A stretch of DNA of 64,000 nt, taken from positions 1,798,001 to 1,862,000 of the forward strand of contig NZ_LT629695.1 in NCBI RefSeq assembly GCF_900099705.1. Direction: 5' to 3'. This DNA comes from Agrococcus jejuensis (lineage in GTDB: Bacteria; Actinomycetota; Actinomycetes; Actinomycetales; Microbacteriaceae). The notes under the pieces are model-generated. The model worked only from the letters and a program-made list of their open reading frames with translations. It was not told where the DNA came from and made no database searches. Made by a program: the position numbers and the translations under genes. Below, one piece after another: positions 6,918-15,926 of the stretch (position 1 is its first letter; every line of letters begins with the position of its first letter).

Positions 6918-8789
6918 CTACGCCTCGGCGCCGTCGAGATCGCCGCGCTCGACGGACCGGATGGTGAGGGCCGCGTTCACGAGCGCGAGGTGGCTGAGCG
7001 CCTGCGGCAGGTTGCCGGCGAAGGCGCCCGTCGAGGGCTCGACCATCTCGGCCATGATGCCGACGTCGTTCGGCACGGTCGCGACGAGGTGGTCCATGCG
7101 CTCGCGCGCGACGTCGACCTGACCGCAGAGCGCGCGGGCGGCGACCATCCAGAACGAGCAGGCGACGAACGACTCCTCCTCCTGCTCGGCGCCCGACCAG
7201 CGCACGACGTGGCCATCGAAGGTCAGGTCGCGCTCGATGGCGTCGAGCGTCGACCGCATGCGCTCGCCGCGGTCGAAGCCGCTGATCGCGTGCAGCAGGA
7301 TCGACGCGTCGAGCCGCTCGGATCCCGGGTACCAGACGTACGCGCCGTGCGTCTCCGACCAGCAGTGCTCGTCGACCCACTCGCGGATCGCGTTGGCCTC
7401 GAAGCGCCAGCGATCGGCGTCGCCCGGGATCTGCCCGACGTCCGCGAGGTGCGCCGCGTGCTGCAGCGCCTGCCAGCATCCGAGCTTCGACGACGTGTAG
7501 TGCTGCTCGTCGGGCAGCTCCCACATGCCCGCATCCTTCGACCGCCACCGGTCGGCGGCGAGGTCGGCGATCTCGGTCATGAGGCGGCCGGTGGGCGCAT
7601 CGAGCACGTTGCCGGCGTCGACGTACAGCTGCACGATGCTGAAGAGGTCGCCGTAGACGCCGAGCTGCAGCTGCCCCGTGGCGCGATTGCCGGTCACGAC
7701 GGGCTGCGCGCCGCGCCATCCGGGCACGTCGTGCTCGGTCACCTCCGAGCCCGGATCGCTGCCGTCGAGCGCGTGCAGCACCGACGTCGCGTCGGGCTGC
7801 GCTCGCAGCACGCGCAGCATGTGCGACATCGCCGCGTGCACCTCCTCGAGCACGCCGAGCTGCAGCAGCACCGACAGCGAGTACGCGGTGTCGCGCACCC
7901 ACGAGAAGCGGTAGTCCCAGCCCTTCGGCTCGGTGCGGGACTCCGGCAGCGACGTGGTGGCGGCCGCCGCGATGCCGCCGGAGGGGGCGTGGATGAGCTG
8001 CTTCAGCACGAGCGCGCTGCGTGCGACCGCCGTGCTCCACGGGCCGTCGTAGTCGCACGAGCGTGTCCAGCGCACCCAGGTCTCGATCGTGCGGTCGACG
8101 CCCGCATCCATCGCCTCGGGCGACGGCAGCGGCAGGGGCTCCTCGTCGGTCGCGACGAGCCCGAGCAGGTGCCGCGACCCCTGGGAGGTCTCGTACCAGG
8201 CGACGACCCGGCGCTCCTCGACGTCGACGCCCGAGTCGTGCAGCGTGCGCGGCGCGAGCGTGAGCCCGTCGACGCGCAGCACCGTGCCGTGCACCGTGTC
8301 GCTCGCCCATGGGGATGCGGCGCCGAGCAGCGTGCCGGGCGCGATCTCGCCGCGCAGCCGCACGCGACCCGAGACGCCGTCGATGCGACGGGCGAGCTCG
8401 CACCACGGCAGCCGGCCGGCTTGGCCGGTGTTGAGCGAGTCCGTGACCTTCACGACGCCCGACGCGGTCGTGAACGTGGTCTCGAGCACGTTGCCGCCGT
8501 CGACGTAGCGGCGGCTCGAGGTGTGCTCCTCGACGGGAGCCAGGTGGATGGCGCCGCCGGTCGGCGCGTCGAGCAGCGCCGCGAACGGCGGCGGCGAGTC
8601 GAGCGACGGCAGCGGCAGCCAGTCGATGCTGCCGCCGCGCGACACGAGCGCGACCGTGCGACCGTCGCCGATCGTGGCGTAGGTGCGCAGGTCGGCGTAG
8701 CCGTCGGCGTCCCGGCCGTCCACCGGGGCGTCGACGGGCTCGCCGTCCTGCCAGCGCGGGCCGGAGCCCACCTGCCACGCGAAGGTCAC
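6918..8789 (-). CDS. glycoside hydrolase family 15 protein (glucoamylase/trehalase-like)
   Basis: A 623-residue protein matching bacterial GH15: an N-terminal beta-sandwich opening with YADLRTYATIGDGRTVALVSRGGSIDW split over residues 22-48, then the alpha/alpha barrel with the family hallmarks GGIAAAATTSLPE, GWDYRFSWVRDTAYS and GVYGD. GH15 enzymes release glucose from alpha-glucans or split trehalose by inversion. There is no signal peptide, so it acts in the cytosol, which favours trehalose or short maltodextrins. The GTG start at 8789 overlaps the stop of the upstream SDR (GTGA) and gives the conserved N-terminus. GH15 next to an SDR is a common actinobacterial stress arrangement. Confidence 0.9.
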   Translation of the reverse strand: MTFAWQVGSGPRWQDGEPVDAPVDGRDADGYADLRTYATIGDGRTVALVSRGGSIDWLPLPSLDSPPPFAALLDAPTGGAIHLAPVEEHTSSRRYVDGGNVLETTFTTASGVVKVTDSLNTGQAGRLPWCELARRIDGVSGRVRLRGEIAPGTLLGAASPWASDTVHGTVLRVDGLTLAPRTLHDSGVDVEERRVVAWYETSQGSRHLLGLVATDEEPLPLPSPEAMDAGVDRTIETWVRWTRSCDYDGPWSTAVARSALVLKQLIHAPSGGIAAAATTSLPESRTEPKGWDYRFSWVRDTAYSLSVLLQLGVLEEVHAAMSHMLRVLRAQPDATSVLHALDGSDPGSEVTEHDVPGWRGAQPVVTGNRATGQLQLGVYGDLFSIVQLYVDAGNVLDAPTGRLMTEIADLAADRWRSKDAGMWELPDEQHYTSSKLGCWQALQHAAHLADVGQIPGDADRWRFEANAIREWVDEHCWSETHGAYVWYPGSERLDASILLHAISGFDRGERMRSTLDAIERDLTFDGHVVRWSGAEQEEESFVACSFWMVAARALCGQVDVARERMDHLVATVPNDVGIMAEMVEPSTGAFAGNLPQALSHLALVNAALTIRSVERGDLDGAEA

Positions 8790-9679
8790 GGCGTGGGCAT
8801 CCCGCCGTTGACGTTGAGGGTCTCGCCGACGACGTAGCTCGACTCGGGCGAGGCGAGGAAGACGTACGCGGGCGCGAGCTCTGCAGGCTGGCCGGCGCGG
8901 CCGAGCGGCGTCTGCTCGCCGAAGTCCGGCAGCGCATCCGTCGGCTGGCCGCCCGCGGTCTGCAGCGGCGTCCAGATGGGTCCCGGGGCGACGACGTTCA
9001 CGCGGATGCCCTTGGGCGCGAGCTGCTGCGCGAGCGCCTTGCACATCGCGTTCTGCGTCGCCTTCGTCGAGGCGTAGTCGACGAGGTGCGACGACGGCGA
9101 GTACGCCTGGATCGACGACGTCGCGATGATCGTCGAACCCGGCGGCATGTGCGGCACGGCGTCCTTCACCATCCAGAACAGCGGGTAGACGTTGGTCTTG
9201 AACGTCTCGTCGAACGACTCATCGGTGAGGTCGGCGATCTCGTTCACGTACTGCTGCCGGCCGGCGTTGGCGACGAGGATGTCGATGCCACCGAGCTGCG
9301 CGACGGTCTCGTCGATCGCGGTGCGGCTCGTCTCGCGGTCGGTGATGTCGCCGGGCAGCGCGACGGCCTTCCTGCCTGCCTCCTCGATGAGGGCGACGAT
9401 GCGCTGCGCGTCGGACTCCTCCTCGGGCAGGTACGAGATGGCGACGTCGGCGCCCTCGCGCGCGAACGCGATGGCGGTCGCCGCGCCGATGCCGGAGTCG
9501 CCGCCCGTGACGAGCGCCTTGCGGCCCTCGAGGCGACCGGTGCCGCGGTAGGTCTGCTCGCCGAGGTCGGCGCGGTCGCGCATCTCGGAGTCGAGGCCGG
9601 AGCCGTCCTGCGAGATGGCCTTCGTGTCGATGTCGGCGTAGAGCGTGGTCGGGTCTGCGAACGTGTACTGGTCAGCCAT
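8786..9679 (-). CDS. SDR family oxidoreductase (YghA-like)
   Basis: A 297-residue short-chain dehydrogenase, close paralogue of the one at 4959. It has TGGDSGIG at about residues 57-64, VANAGRQQ, the catalytic Ser of TSSIQ, Tyr/Lys of DYASTKATQN and VAPGPIWTPLQTAGG. It heads a three-gene operon with the GH15 hydrolase and the exporter-like protein. The ATG at 9679 is preceded by TAGCGT with a 7-nt gap and no Shine-Dalgarno, so the transcript is probably leaderless. The reaction is unknown; family members reduce or oxidise sugars and small aldehydes. Confidence 0.9.
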   Translation of the reverse strand: MADQYTFADPTTLYADIDTKAISQDGSGLDSEMRDRADLGEQTYRGTGRLEGRKALVTGGDSGIGAATAIAFAREGADVAISYLPEEESDAQRIVALIEEAGRKAVALPGDITDRETSRTAIDETVAQLGGIDILVANAGRQQYVNEIADLTDESFDETFKTNVYPLFWMVKDAVPHMPPGSTIIATSSIQAYSPSSHLVDYASTKATQNAMCKALAQQLAPKGIRVNVVAPGPIWTPLQTAGGQPTDALPDFGEQTPLGRAGQPAELAPAYVFLASPESSYVVGETLNVNGGMPTP

Positions 9680-9840
9680 GCACTCGACGCTAGGTACCTC
9701 GGCGGGTGCGGCGCGCGGCCTTGCGGATGCTGGGCGGATGGTGCGACGGTGCGCGTCGGTCGGTCGGGCCCCGCCTCCCACTCCGTGCAGCATCGCGCAA
9801 GGGGGCACGCGTCCGGCCGAGCCGTGGCTAGCGTCGCGAC

Positions 9841-10905
9841 ATGACCTCCGCCTCCGCACGCCCGCTCGCGGCGGGCGACGAGCCGGAGCCGACGGTGCTG
9901 CTCACGGGCGCGGAGGGGTCGTCCGTGGCGGTCGCCGCTCGGCTCGCTCGGCAGGCGGTGGCGCACGACGAGCGGATCGCGGGCGCGCTGGACGTCGCCC
10001 CGGAGGTCGCGGCGGCTCTGCCGCATCCGGGCGAGGGCGCCACCGCGACGCTGTGGTCGGCGCTCGCGTCGATCGCCTCGATCGACCTCGGGGTCGCGCG
10101 CACGATCGAGCCGCATCTCGACGCGCTCGCGATCCTGCACGAGGCCGGGATGGCCCCGCCGGCCGACGCCCGGTGGGGCGTGTTCGCGGCCGAGGGGCCG
10201 GGGCATCGGCTCTCGGCCGTGCGCTCGGGTGCCGACTGGTCGCTGTCGGGGTCGAAGCCCTGGTGCTCGCTCGCCGGCAGGCTCGATCGGGCGCTCGTGA
10301 CGGCCGTCGCCGGCGCCGACCGCGGGCTGTTCTCGATCCCGCTGCGGCACGGCGGCGTCGCGGTCGAGCGTGCCGACGCGTGGGCATCGCACGGCCTCGC
10401 CGACGTGCCGAGCGTCCCCATCCGCCTCGAGCGGGTGCCCGGCATCGCGGTGGGTGCGCCCGGCTGGTACCTCGAGCGGCCGGGCTTCGCCTGGGGCGGC
10501 ATCGGCGTCGCGGCGGTCTGGCTGGGCGGCGCGACGGGCATCGCTCGCACCATGCTCGCGGCGAGCCGGCGACGCGAGCCCGACCAGCTGGCGCTCGCGA
10601 TGCTCGGCCGGGTGGACCGAGGGCTCGCAGCGGGGCGCGCCGCGCTCGCGGAGGCGGCGGCGCACGCGGACTCGGCGCGGCAGATGGTCGACCCCGCCGT
10701 GCTCGCGCTGCGCGTGCGCGGCATCGTCGCAGCCGTCGTCGACGACGTCGTGCGCTGCGCCGACCACGCGATGGGGCCGGCGCCGCTCGCGATGGACGTC
10801 GAGCACGCGCAGCGGGTCGACGACCTGCGCGTGTACGTGCGGCAGCACCATGCCGAGCGCGACGATGCCGCGCTGGGCCGCGCCCTGCTCGACGAGGCGC
10901 CCTGA
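9841..10905 (+). CDS. acyl-CoA dehydrogenase family protein
   Basis: A 354-residue protein with the flavoprotein layout of acyl-CoA dehydrogenases: N-terminal helices, a middle strand region (WGVFAAEGPGHRLSAVRSG, SLSGSKPWCSLAGRLDRALV) and a C-terminal four-helix bundle ending HAERDDAALGRALL. It is shorter than the usual 380 residues and I could not place the catalytic glutamate with confidence, so the chemistry may differ from beta-oxidation. TAGCGT at 9829-9834 lies six bases before ATG, indicating a leaderless mRNA. It is the first gene of a tightly overlapping operon with the PIG-L/methyltransferase fusion and a glycosyltransferase. Confidence 0.82.
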   Translation: MTSASARPLAAGDEPEPTVLLTGAEGSSVAVAARLARQAVAHDERIAGALDVAPEVAAALPHPGEGATATLWSALASIASIDLGVARTIEPHLDALAILHEAGMAPPADARWGVFAAEGPGHRLSAVRSGADWSLSGSKPWCSLAGRLDRALVTAVAGADRGLFSIPLRHGGVAVERADAWASHGLADVPSVPIRLERVPGIAVGAPGWYLERPGFAWGGIGVAAVWLGGATGIARTMLAASRRREPDQLALAMLGRVDRGLAAGRAALAEAAAHADSARQMVDPAVLALRVRGIVAAVVDDVVRCADHAMGPAPLAMDVEHAQRVDDLRVYVRQHHAERDDAALGRALLDEAP

Positions 10906-12221
10906 TGACCTTCCACCACGCCGAGGCGGGCACGCCCGTCGAGCGGTGGGCGGATGCCGTCGGCCCCGAGATCGACGTCGCGACGGCCGAGCGGGTCGTG
11001 GTGGTGGCCGCGCATCCCGACGACGAGTCGCTCGGCGCGGGCGGCCTGCTCGCGCGGTGCGCCGCAGCGGGCGTGCCGACGACCGTGCTGCTGGTCACCG
11101 ACGGCGACGCTTCGCATCCGCGCTCGCCGACGCACTCGCGCGCGGCGCTCGGGGAGCGTCGGCGACGCGAGTCGGTGGTCGCGGCCGCGACGCTCGGGAT
11201 CGACCACGAGCGGCTCGTGCATCTCGGCATCCCCGATGGCGAGGTCGCCGCGCATGAGGACGACGTCGTGACCGCGATCGTCGAGCTCGTGGGCGATGGC
11301 CGCGACGCGCTGCTCGTCGCGCCCCATCGCGGCGACGGCCACCCCGACCACGAGGCCGCCGGCCGTGCCGCCGCGATCGCAGCGGTGCGCACGGATGCGC
11401 GCCTGCTCGAGTACCCGATCTGGCTGCTCCACGCGAGCGAGCCATCCGCGCTCTCGGGCGTGCAGGTCGTGCACCTCGCGCTCGACGAGCACGAGCGGAC
11501 GGCGAAGCGGCGGGCGATCGACGCCCACGCGAGCCAGGTGCATCCGCTGTCCGACGAGCCGGGCGACGAGGTGCTGCTCGGCGAGCACGTGCTCGAGCGC
11601 TTCCGCGACGGCGTCGAGCGCTACGTCATCGCACCGCGGATCGTCGACGATCGTCTCGATCGGCTGCACGCCGAGCGTGCGGAGCCGTGGGGCGCCGACG
11701 ACCGCTGGTACGAGCGGCGCAAGCGCGCCCTGCTGCTCGCGATGCTGCCGCAGGAGCGGCTGGGCCGTGTGCTCGAGGTGGGGTGCTCGACGGGCGTCAC
11801 GACCGCCGCGCTCGCCGAGCGGGCTGACGAGGTGGTCGCGATCGACGCGTCGGCGGCGGCGCTCGAGCGAGCCGCCGCACGCACGGCGGGGCTGCCGGTG
11901 CGCCTGCTGCACGGGCAGGCGCCCGACGCGTGGCCCGAGGGTCGCTTCGACCTCGTGGTGCTGTCGGAGGTGGGGTACTTCCTGTCGCCGGCGGCGCTCG
12001 ACGCGCTCGTCGACCGCGTGCGCGACAGCCTCGCCGCCGACGGCGCCGTCGTGCTGTGCCACTGGCGGCACGCGGTGCGCGGCTGGCCCCTCGACGCCGA
12101 CGCCGTGCATCGAGCCTTCGACGGTCCGGCGACCCCGCCACGCGCAGCGTCGTACGCCGACGCCGACGTGCGCATCGAGCTGCGCGCCTCCCGCGTGGCG
12201 ATGCCCGAGGCGGACCGATGA
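10905..12221 (+). CDS. PIG-L deacetylase / SAM methyltransferase fusion
   Basis: A 438-residue two-domain protein. Residues 30-235 are a PIG-L (LmbE-like) zinc deacetylase with AHPDDESLG (His37-Pro-Asp-Asp-Glu41) and the distal zinc-ligand motif GHPDHEAAG. Residues 265-425 are a class I methyltransferase with the SAM-binding loop VLEVGCSTGVT (about 287-297), an acidic strand end VVAIDAS and the motif-IV-like DLVVLSEV. It resembles NodS-type N-methyltransferases in context: a deacetylated amine could be methylated in the same polypeptide. It overlaps the acyl-CoA dehydrogenase stop by one base (TGATG) and the glycosyltransferase start by four. The substrate is unknown. Confidence 0.88.
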   Translation: MTFHHAEAGTPVERWADAVGPEIDVATAERVVVVAAHPDDESLGAGGLLARCAAAGVPTTVLLVTDGDASHPRSPTHSRAALGERRRRESVVAAATLGIDHERLVHLGIPDGEVAAHEDDVVTAIVELVGDGRDALLVAPHRGDGHPDHEAAGRAAAIAAVRTDARLLEYPIWLLHASEPSALSGVQVVHLALDEHERTAKRRAIDAHASQVHPLSDEPGDEVLLGEHVLERFRDGVERYVIAPRIVDDRLDRLHAERAEPWGADDRWYERRKRALLLAMLPQERLGRVLEVGCSTGVTTAALAERADEVVAIDASAAALERAAARTAGLPVRLLHGQAPDAWPEGRFDLVVLSEVGYFLSPAALDALVDRVRDSLAADGAVVLCHWRHAVRGWPLDADAVHRAFDGPATPPRAASYADADVRIELRASRVAMPEADR

Positions 12222-12925
12222 CGAGGATCCGCGAGGTGCGCATCGTCGTGCCGGCCCGTGACGAGGCGGAGCGCATCGATCGGTGCCTCGCGGCGATCGC
12301 GATCGCGCGAGCGACCGTCGAGGCGCTCGGCGTACGGACGCGCTGCGTCGTCGTGGCCGACGCGTGCCGCGACGACACCGCCGCCCTCGCCGCTGCGCAC
12401 GAGCGCGTCGACGTCGTCGTGACGGATGCCGCACGCGTCGGCGTCGCGCGCCACGTCGGCGTCGACGCCGCGGGCGACGACGGCCACGGCACCGATCCCG
12501 CCGCGGTGTGGATCGCGTCGACCGACGCCGACAGCGTGGTGCCCGCAGACTGGCTCGCCGTGCACCTCGGGCACGCCGACCGCGGGGCCGACGTCGTGCT
12601 GGGCCTCGTGCACCTGCCGCCCGGCCACGAGAGCGCCGCAGCGCTCGCCCGCTGGCACGCGCGCTCGCAGCAGGGCGACCGCATCCACGGGGCGAACCTC
12701 GGCGTCCGCCTCGACGCCTACCGGGCCGTCGGCGGGTTCCCGCCGCTCGCGGCGCACGAGGACGTGTCGCTCGTCGCCGCGCTGGTGGATGCCCGCCGAC
12801 GGGTCGTGCCGACCGCCCGGGCCTCGGTGCGCACCTCGGGCCGCGCCGAGGGCCGCGCGCCGAGCGGCTTCGCACGGCACCTGCGCACGATCGTGCTCGG
12901 CGACGTCGACGGCGCGCTGCCCTAG
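12218..12925 (+). CDS. glycosyltransferase family 2 protein
   Basis: A 235-residue soluble GT-A glycosyltransferase. It begins VRIVVPARDEAERIDRCLAAI, has the DxD-type metal site in ASTDADSVVP and the acceptor-side motif VGGFPPLAAHEDVSLV. No membrane segment is visible. It is the last gene of the acyl-CoA dehydrogenase, PIG-L/methyltransferase, glycosyltransferase operon (ATGA overlap). Together the genes suggest synthesis of a modified acyl-amino-sugar or similar conjugate, which is inference only. Confidence 0.85.
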   Translation: MTRIREVRIVVPARDEAERIDRCLAAIAIARATVEALGVRTRCVVVADACRDDTAALAAAHERVDVVVTDAARVGVARHVGVDAAGDDGHGTDPAAVWIASTDADSVVPADWLAVHLGHADRGADVVLGLVHLPPGHESAAALARWHARSQQGDRIHGANLGVRLDAYRAVGGFPPLAAHEDVSLVAALVDARRRVVPTARASVRTSGRAEGRAPSGFARHLRTIVLGDVDGALP

Positions 12926-13019
12926 GTCCGACGCGCTCGCAGCGCAAGCCGCACCGCACGACCCCCTGCGCGTGGGACGGTGAGCCGAGCGCACGATCGT
13001 CGGCGCACGAGAGGACAGC

Positions 13020-13376
13020 ATGTTCGAGGCTGCAAGCATCCGCGACTGGATCGGGTCGAACGTCGTCGATCCCTCCGGCGACACCATCGGTCCGCTCGAG
13101 AGCATCTACTTCGACACCGCGACCGAGACCCCGGCGTTCGCTGCGGTGCGCACCGGCATCCTCGGCCGCTACCGGCTGCGCTTCGTGCCGCTCGACGGCG
13201 CGACCGTCACGCCGAAGCACCTCAACGTCGTGCACGACAAGAAGCTCGTGAAGGACGCGCCATCGATCGACACCGACGGCGAGCTCGAGGCAGCGCTCGA
13301 GCCCGAGGTCTACGCGCACTACGGCCTGCCGTACGTCACCGGCAGCGGCGGCGAGCGCCGCCTCGGTCGCCGCTGA
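13020..13376 (+). CDS. PRC-barrel domain protein
   Basis: A 118-residue protein with a PRC-barrel: residues 5-60 (ASIRDWIGSNVVDPSGDTIGPLESIYFD, broken after 20 by the usual turn) followed by RYRLRFVPLDGATVTPKHLNVV, then a linker and LEPEVYAHYGLPYV. PRC-barrels are small beta-barrel adaptor modules. The actinobacterial stand-alone form is a common stress-associated protein with no known enzyme activity. A GAGAGGA site precedes ATG 13020. Confidence 0.85.
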   Translation: MFEAASIRDWIGSNVVDPSGDTIGPLESIYFDTATETPAFAAVRTGILGRYRLRFVPLDGATVTPKHLNVVHDKKLVKDAPSIDTDGELEAALEPEVYAHYGLPYVTGSGGERRLGRR

Positions 13377-13413
13377 GCGGATCGACCGCGCGCGCCGCGC
13401 GCGGTCACGGGCC

Positions 13414-13626
13414 TCAGCGCCGCGCCGGCTCCTCCGCACGCGCGACCTCGTCCGCGTGCACGCCCATCGATCGGTGGCACGCGTCGAAGCGCACGACGTA
13501 GCCGCCCTCGTCGTCGAGCGCCTCGATCCGTCCGGGCTCGCCCGCCTGGATGAAGGGGCGCACGATGCCGCCGAGGTCGATCGTGCTGCGCACCCGTGCG
13601 CCGATGCTCAGGTCGTGCGTCGCCAT
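13414..13626 (-). CDS. small hypothetical protein, SH3-like beta composition
   Basis: A 70-residue protein (MATHDLSIGARVRSTIDLGG at the start). Alternating hydrophobic strands and glycines (GRIEALDDEGGYVVRFD) suggest a small beta-barrel. No family is recognised with certainty. ATG 13626 is chosen because GAGG lies 8 nt upstream; the GTG at 13635 would overlap that ribosome site. It follows the DUF7882-type gene by 10 nt and is probably co-transcribed with it. Confidence 0.65.
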   Translation of the reverse strand: MATHDLSIGARVRSTIDLGGIVRPFIQAGEPGRIEALDDEGGYVVRFDACHRSMGVHADEVARAEEPARR

Positions 13627-13636
13627 GTCGTGCACC

Positions 13637-13984
13637 TCAGCTCGATGCGTCCGCGTCGTCCGCGGTGGCGTGGTCCGCCGCCTGCATCGCCTCGTCCTCG
13701 GTCATGAGCATGACGCCCTGCGCGGAGTTCGCCTGCTCCATGATCGCCTCGATCCAGATGCGGTTGAGGCGGTGCCGCTCGGCGTGCCGGTACGCGAACT
13801 CGAGCGGCACGGCCTCGTGCAGCGAGAGGTGCACGCGTCCGCTGCCCTCGTGCGCCTCGATCGCCCACCCCAGGGTGAGGTATTCCCGGCGGCGCAGCTT
13901 CGTCACGATCACGGCCTCGAGATGCGCCAACGTGCGGTCGTCGATCTCGTAGGCGGTCGACCCGCCATACGTCAGCGTTCCCAT
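13637..13984 (-). CDS. DUF7882-type small actinobacterial protein
   Basis: A 115-residue protein with the family signature MGTLTYGGSTAYEIDDRTLA followed by HLEAVIVTKLRRREYLTLGW. Family members are widespread in Microbacteriaceae and are often mislabelled as ATP-dependent DNA ligase; no ligase motif is present here. The function is unknown. TACGCT with a 7-nt gap precedes ATG 13984 and there is no Shine-Dalgarno, so it looks leaderless. The acidic Ala/Asp-rich tail (HATADDADASS) is probably disordered. Confidence 0.82.
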   Translation of the reverse strand: MGTLTYGGSTAYEIDDRTLAHLEAVIVTKLRRREYLTLGWAIEAHEGSGRVHLSLHEAVPLEFAYRHAERHRLNRIWIEAIMEQANSAQGVMLMTEDEAMQAADHATADDADASS

Positions 13985-14185
13985 TCGTTCGAGCGTACGG
14001 CACCGAATCATCGGGCCCGACGTGGCGGTCGAGGTGGTAGAGGTCGCTGAATCATCTTCACGGCGCCGCATCGCAGTCGGAGCGGTCGCTGTCAACCGTC
14101 GCCGTCGTCGCTCGCCGCTGCCTAGCCTCGCAGTGGCCACGCGCCGCCGCCCGGCGCGCGCAGCCGCGAGACAGGAGTCATCCCG

Positions 14186-15142
14186 ATGCGTCGCCTCACC
14201 TGCCCGGCCTGCGCCAACGAGGTCTTCTTCGACTCCATCCGCTGCGAGCGCTGTCGCACGACGCTGCTCTACGACCTGCAGGGCGACGCCATGCTCGCGC
14301 CCGCGCAGTCCGGAGACGCCTGGCCCGGTCGATGCGCGAACGCCGACCTCGTGCGGTGCAACTGGGCTGCCGAGCCCGATGCGCTCTGCGAGTCCTGCGC
14401 ACGCACGCGCACTCGACCGGATGACGACGACGAGGAGGGGCTGCGACTGTGGCCGCTGGCCGAGGAGGCGAAGCGCCACCTGCTCCGCGACCTCCACCGC
14501 CTCGGCTTCCCCGTCGACGGGGACGACGGCCAGCCGTTGCGCTTCGACCTGCTGTCGAGCGTGCGCGCCGACGTCACGATCGGCCACGCCGACGGGATCG
14601 TCACGATCGACCTCGCGGAGGGCGACGACAGCCACCGCGAGCGCGTGCGACGACAGCTCGCCGAGCCGTACCGCACCATGCTCGGGCACTTCCGGCACGA
14701 GAGCGGGCACTACGTCGAGTGGCGGCTCGTCGAGGGCACCGACCGGATCGACGAGGCCAGGGCGCTCTTCGGCGACGAGCGCGCGGACTATCAGGGCGAG
14801 ATCGATCGCCACTACCGCGAGGGCCCGCCCGCCGGGTGGCAGGACCGGTTCCTCAGCGCGTACGCCACGATGCACCCGTACGAGGACTTCGCGGAGTCGT
14901 TCGCGCATCTGCTCCACATCCACGACTCGTTGGAGACCGCGGATGCGTTCGGGCTCGCACCGTTGCCGATGCATGCGTCGGCGAAGGAGCTGATCGTCGA
15001 GACCTGGCTGCCCTTTGCCACGGCCATGAACGTCGTGAATCGGTCGCTCGGCCGTCGCGATCTCTACCCGTTCGTGCTGCCCGGCCCCGTCATCGAGAAG
15101 ATCGCGTTCGTCGACTCGCTCCGCACGCCTCCGCGCGACTGA
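14186..15142 (+). CDS. zinc-ribbon putative zinc metallopeptidase
   Basis: A 318-residue cytosolic protein. The N-terminus has a zinc ribbon (C6-x2-C9 and C20-x2-C23) and a second Cys cluster (CANADLVRCNW, LCESCART) in residues 48-80. The core contains HFRHESGHYVEW with the zincin motif H171-E172-x2-H175, and a downstream EDFAESFAHLLH that may give the third ligand. This is the zinc-ribbon plus putative peptidase family (PF10005/DUF2248 group), whose substrate is not established. It has AGGAG upstream and its own promoter region, divergent from the DUF7882-type gene. Confidence 0.85.
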   Translation: MRRLTCPACANEVFFDSIRCERCRTTLLYDLQGDAMLAPAQSGDAWPGRCANADLVRCNWAAEPDALCESCARTRTRPDDDDEEGLRLWPLAEEAKRHLLRDLHRLGFPVDGDDGQPLRFDLLSSVRADVTIGHADGIVTIDLAEGDDSHRERVRRQLAEPYRTMLGHFRHESGHYVEWRLVEGTDRIDEARALFGDERADYQGEIDRHYREGPPAGWQDRFLSAYATMHPYEDFAESFAHLLHIHDSLETADAFGLAPLPMHASAKELIVETWLPFATAMNVVNRSLGRRDLYPFVLPGPVIEKIAFVDSLRTPPRD

Positions 15143-15169
15143 GCGCCGCGTGAGGCGTCCACGACCGAC

Positions 15170-15922
15170 TCACGCGTGCTGCTGCCAGAGCTCGTCGACC
15201 GCCGCGGCGACCTCGGCGGGTCGCTCGAGCGGGATGAGGTGCCCCGCTCCCGCCAGCGCGACGTGCCGGGCGCGCGGATGCGTCGCGGCCGCCAGGGTCG
15301 GCTGCGCCGCGCTGCCGAGGTCGTCGTCGGCGTCGCCCGCGACGATGACCGCCGGCACGTCGAGCGCACCGACCTCCTCGTGCCAGTCCTCGCGGCTGCC
15401 CGACTCGAGCCACGCGATCCACGCGGCCGCATCCCCGGATCGCACGGTGCGCACCGCACGCGCGTCGAGGTTCGCAGGCAGCGGCGAGCCGACGTTCGCG
15501 TCGACGAACGCGCGCGCCGCGTCCGCGTCGATCGCGCCCGTGCGCGCCCAATCGAGCATCTCGGTGCGCTTCGCCGCCGGCATGGGCTCCCGAGTCACGG
15601 GCGACGGGGCCAGCAGCGCCATGCCGGCGGGCATCGGTGCTCCCGCGTCGCGCAGCAGCGCGGCGACGATCGACGCGATCCGCCCACCCATGCTGTGGCC
15701 GACGAGCATCCACGGCTCGTCGCCCGCAGCAAGGGTGATCTCGCGGGCGACGTCGTGCGCGACGGCATCGACGCTCGTCCACGGCGCATCGCGCCGCGCT
15801 CCGAAGCCGGGCAGGTCGACGCCGTGCACGTCGAAGCGCGTGGCGACGCGCGCGAGCATCGGCGCGAACGACGCGGCGTCGAGCCCGAGGCCGTGGATCG
15901 TGACGAGCGTCGGCAGCGCCAT
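15170..15922 (-). CDS. alpha/beta-fold hydrolase
   Basis: A 250-residue alpha/beta hydrolase: oxyanion-hole region TIHGLGLDAASF, nucleophile elbow VGHSMGG, an acidic residue in AGDADDD and the catalytic His in GAGHLIPLE near the C-terminus. The compact cap and the MALPTLVTIHG start are typical of small esterases or C-C hydrolases. ATG 15922 is 4 nt after the SDR stop, so it is second in that operon. The ATG at 15958 would extend into the SDR gene and is less likely. The substrate is unknown. Confidence 0.85.
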   Translation of the reverse strand: MALPTLVTIHGLGLDAASFAPMLARVATRFDVHGVDLPGFGARRDAPWTSVDAVAHDVAREITLAAGDEPWMLVGHSMGGRIASIVAALLRDAGAPMPAGMALLAPSPVTREPMPAAKRTEMLDWARTGAIDADAARAFVDANVGSPLPANLDARAVRTVRSGDAAAWIAWLESGSREDWHEEVGALDVPAVIVAGDADDDLGSAAQPTLAAATHPRARHVALAGAGHLIPLERPAEVAAAVDELWQQHA

Positions 15923-15926
15923 CGCG

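Noticed and set aside
9828..13439. A 1,203-codon open frame on the minus strand opposite the PIG-L operon
   Set aside because: It is Arg/Ala/Pro-rich without domains and lies antisense to well-supported genes; long shadow frames are expected at this GC content.
15148..15175. 7-bp stem (gcgtgag/ctcacgc) between convergent genes as a terminator
   Set aside because: The stem is short with a 14-nt loop and overlaps the stop of the hydrolase; chance is likely.
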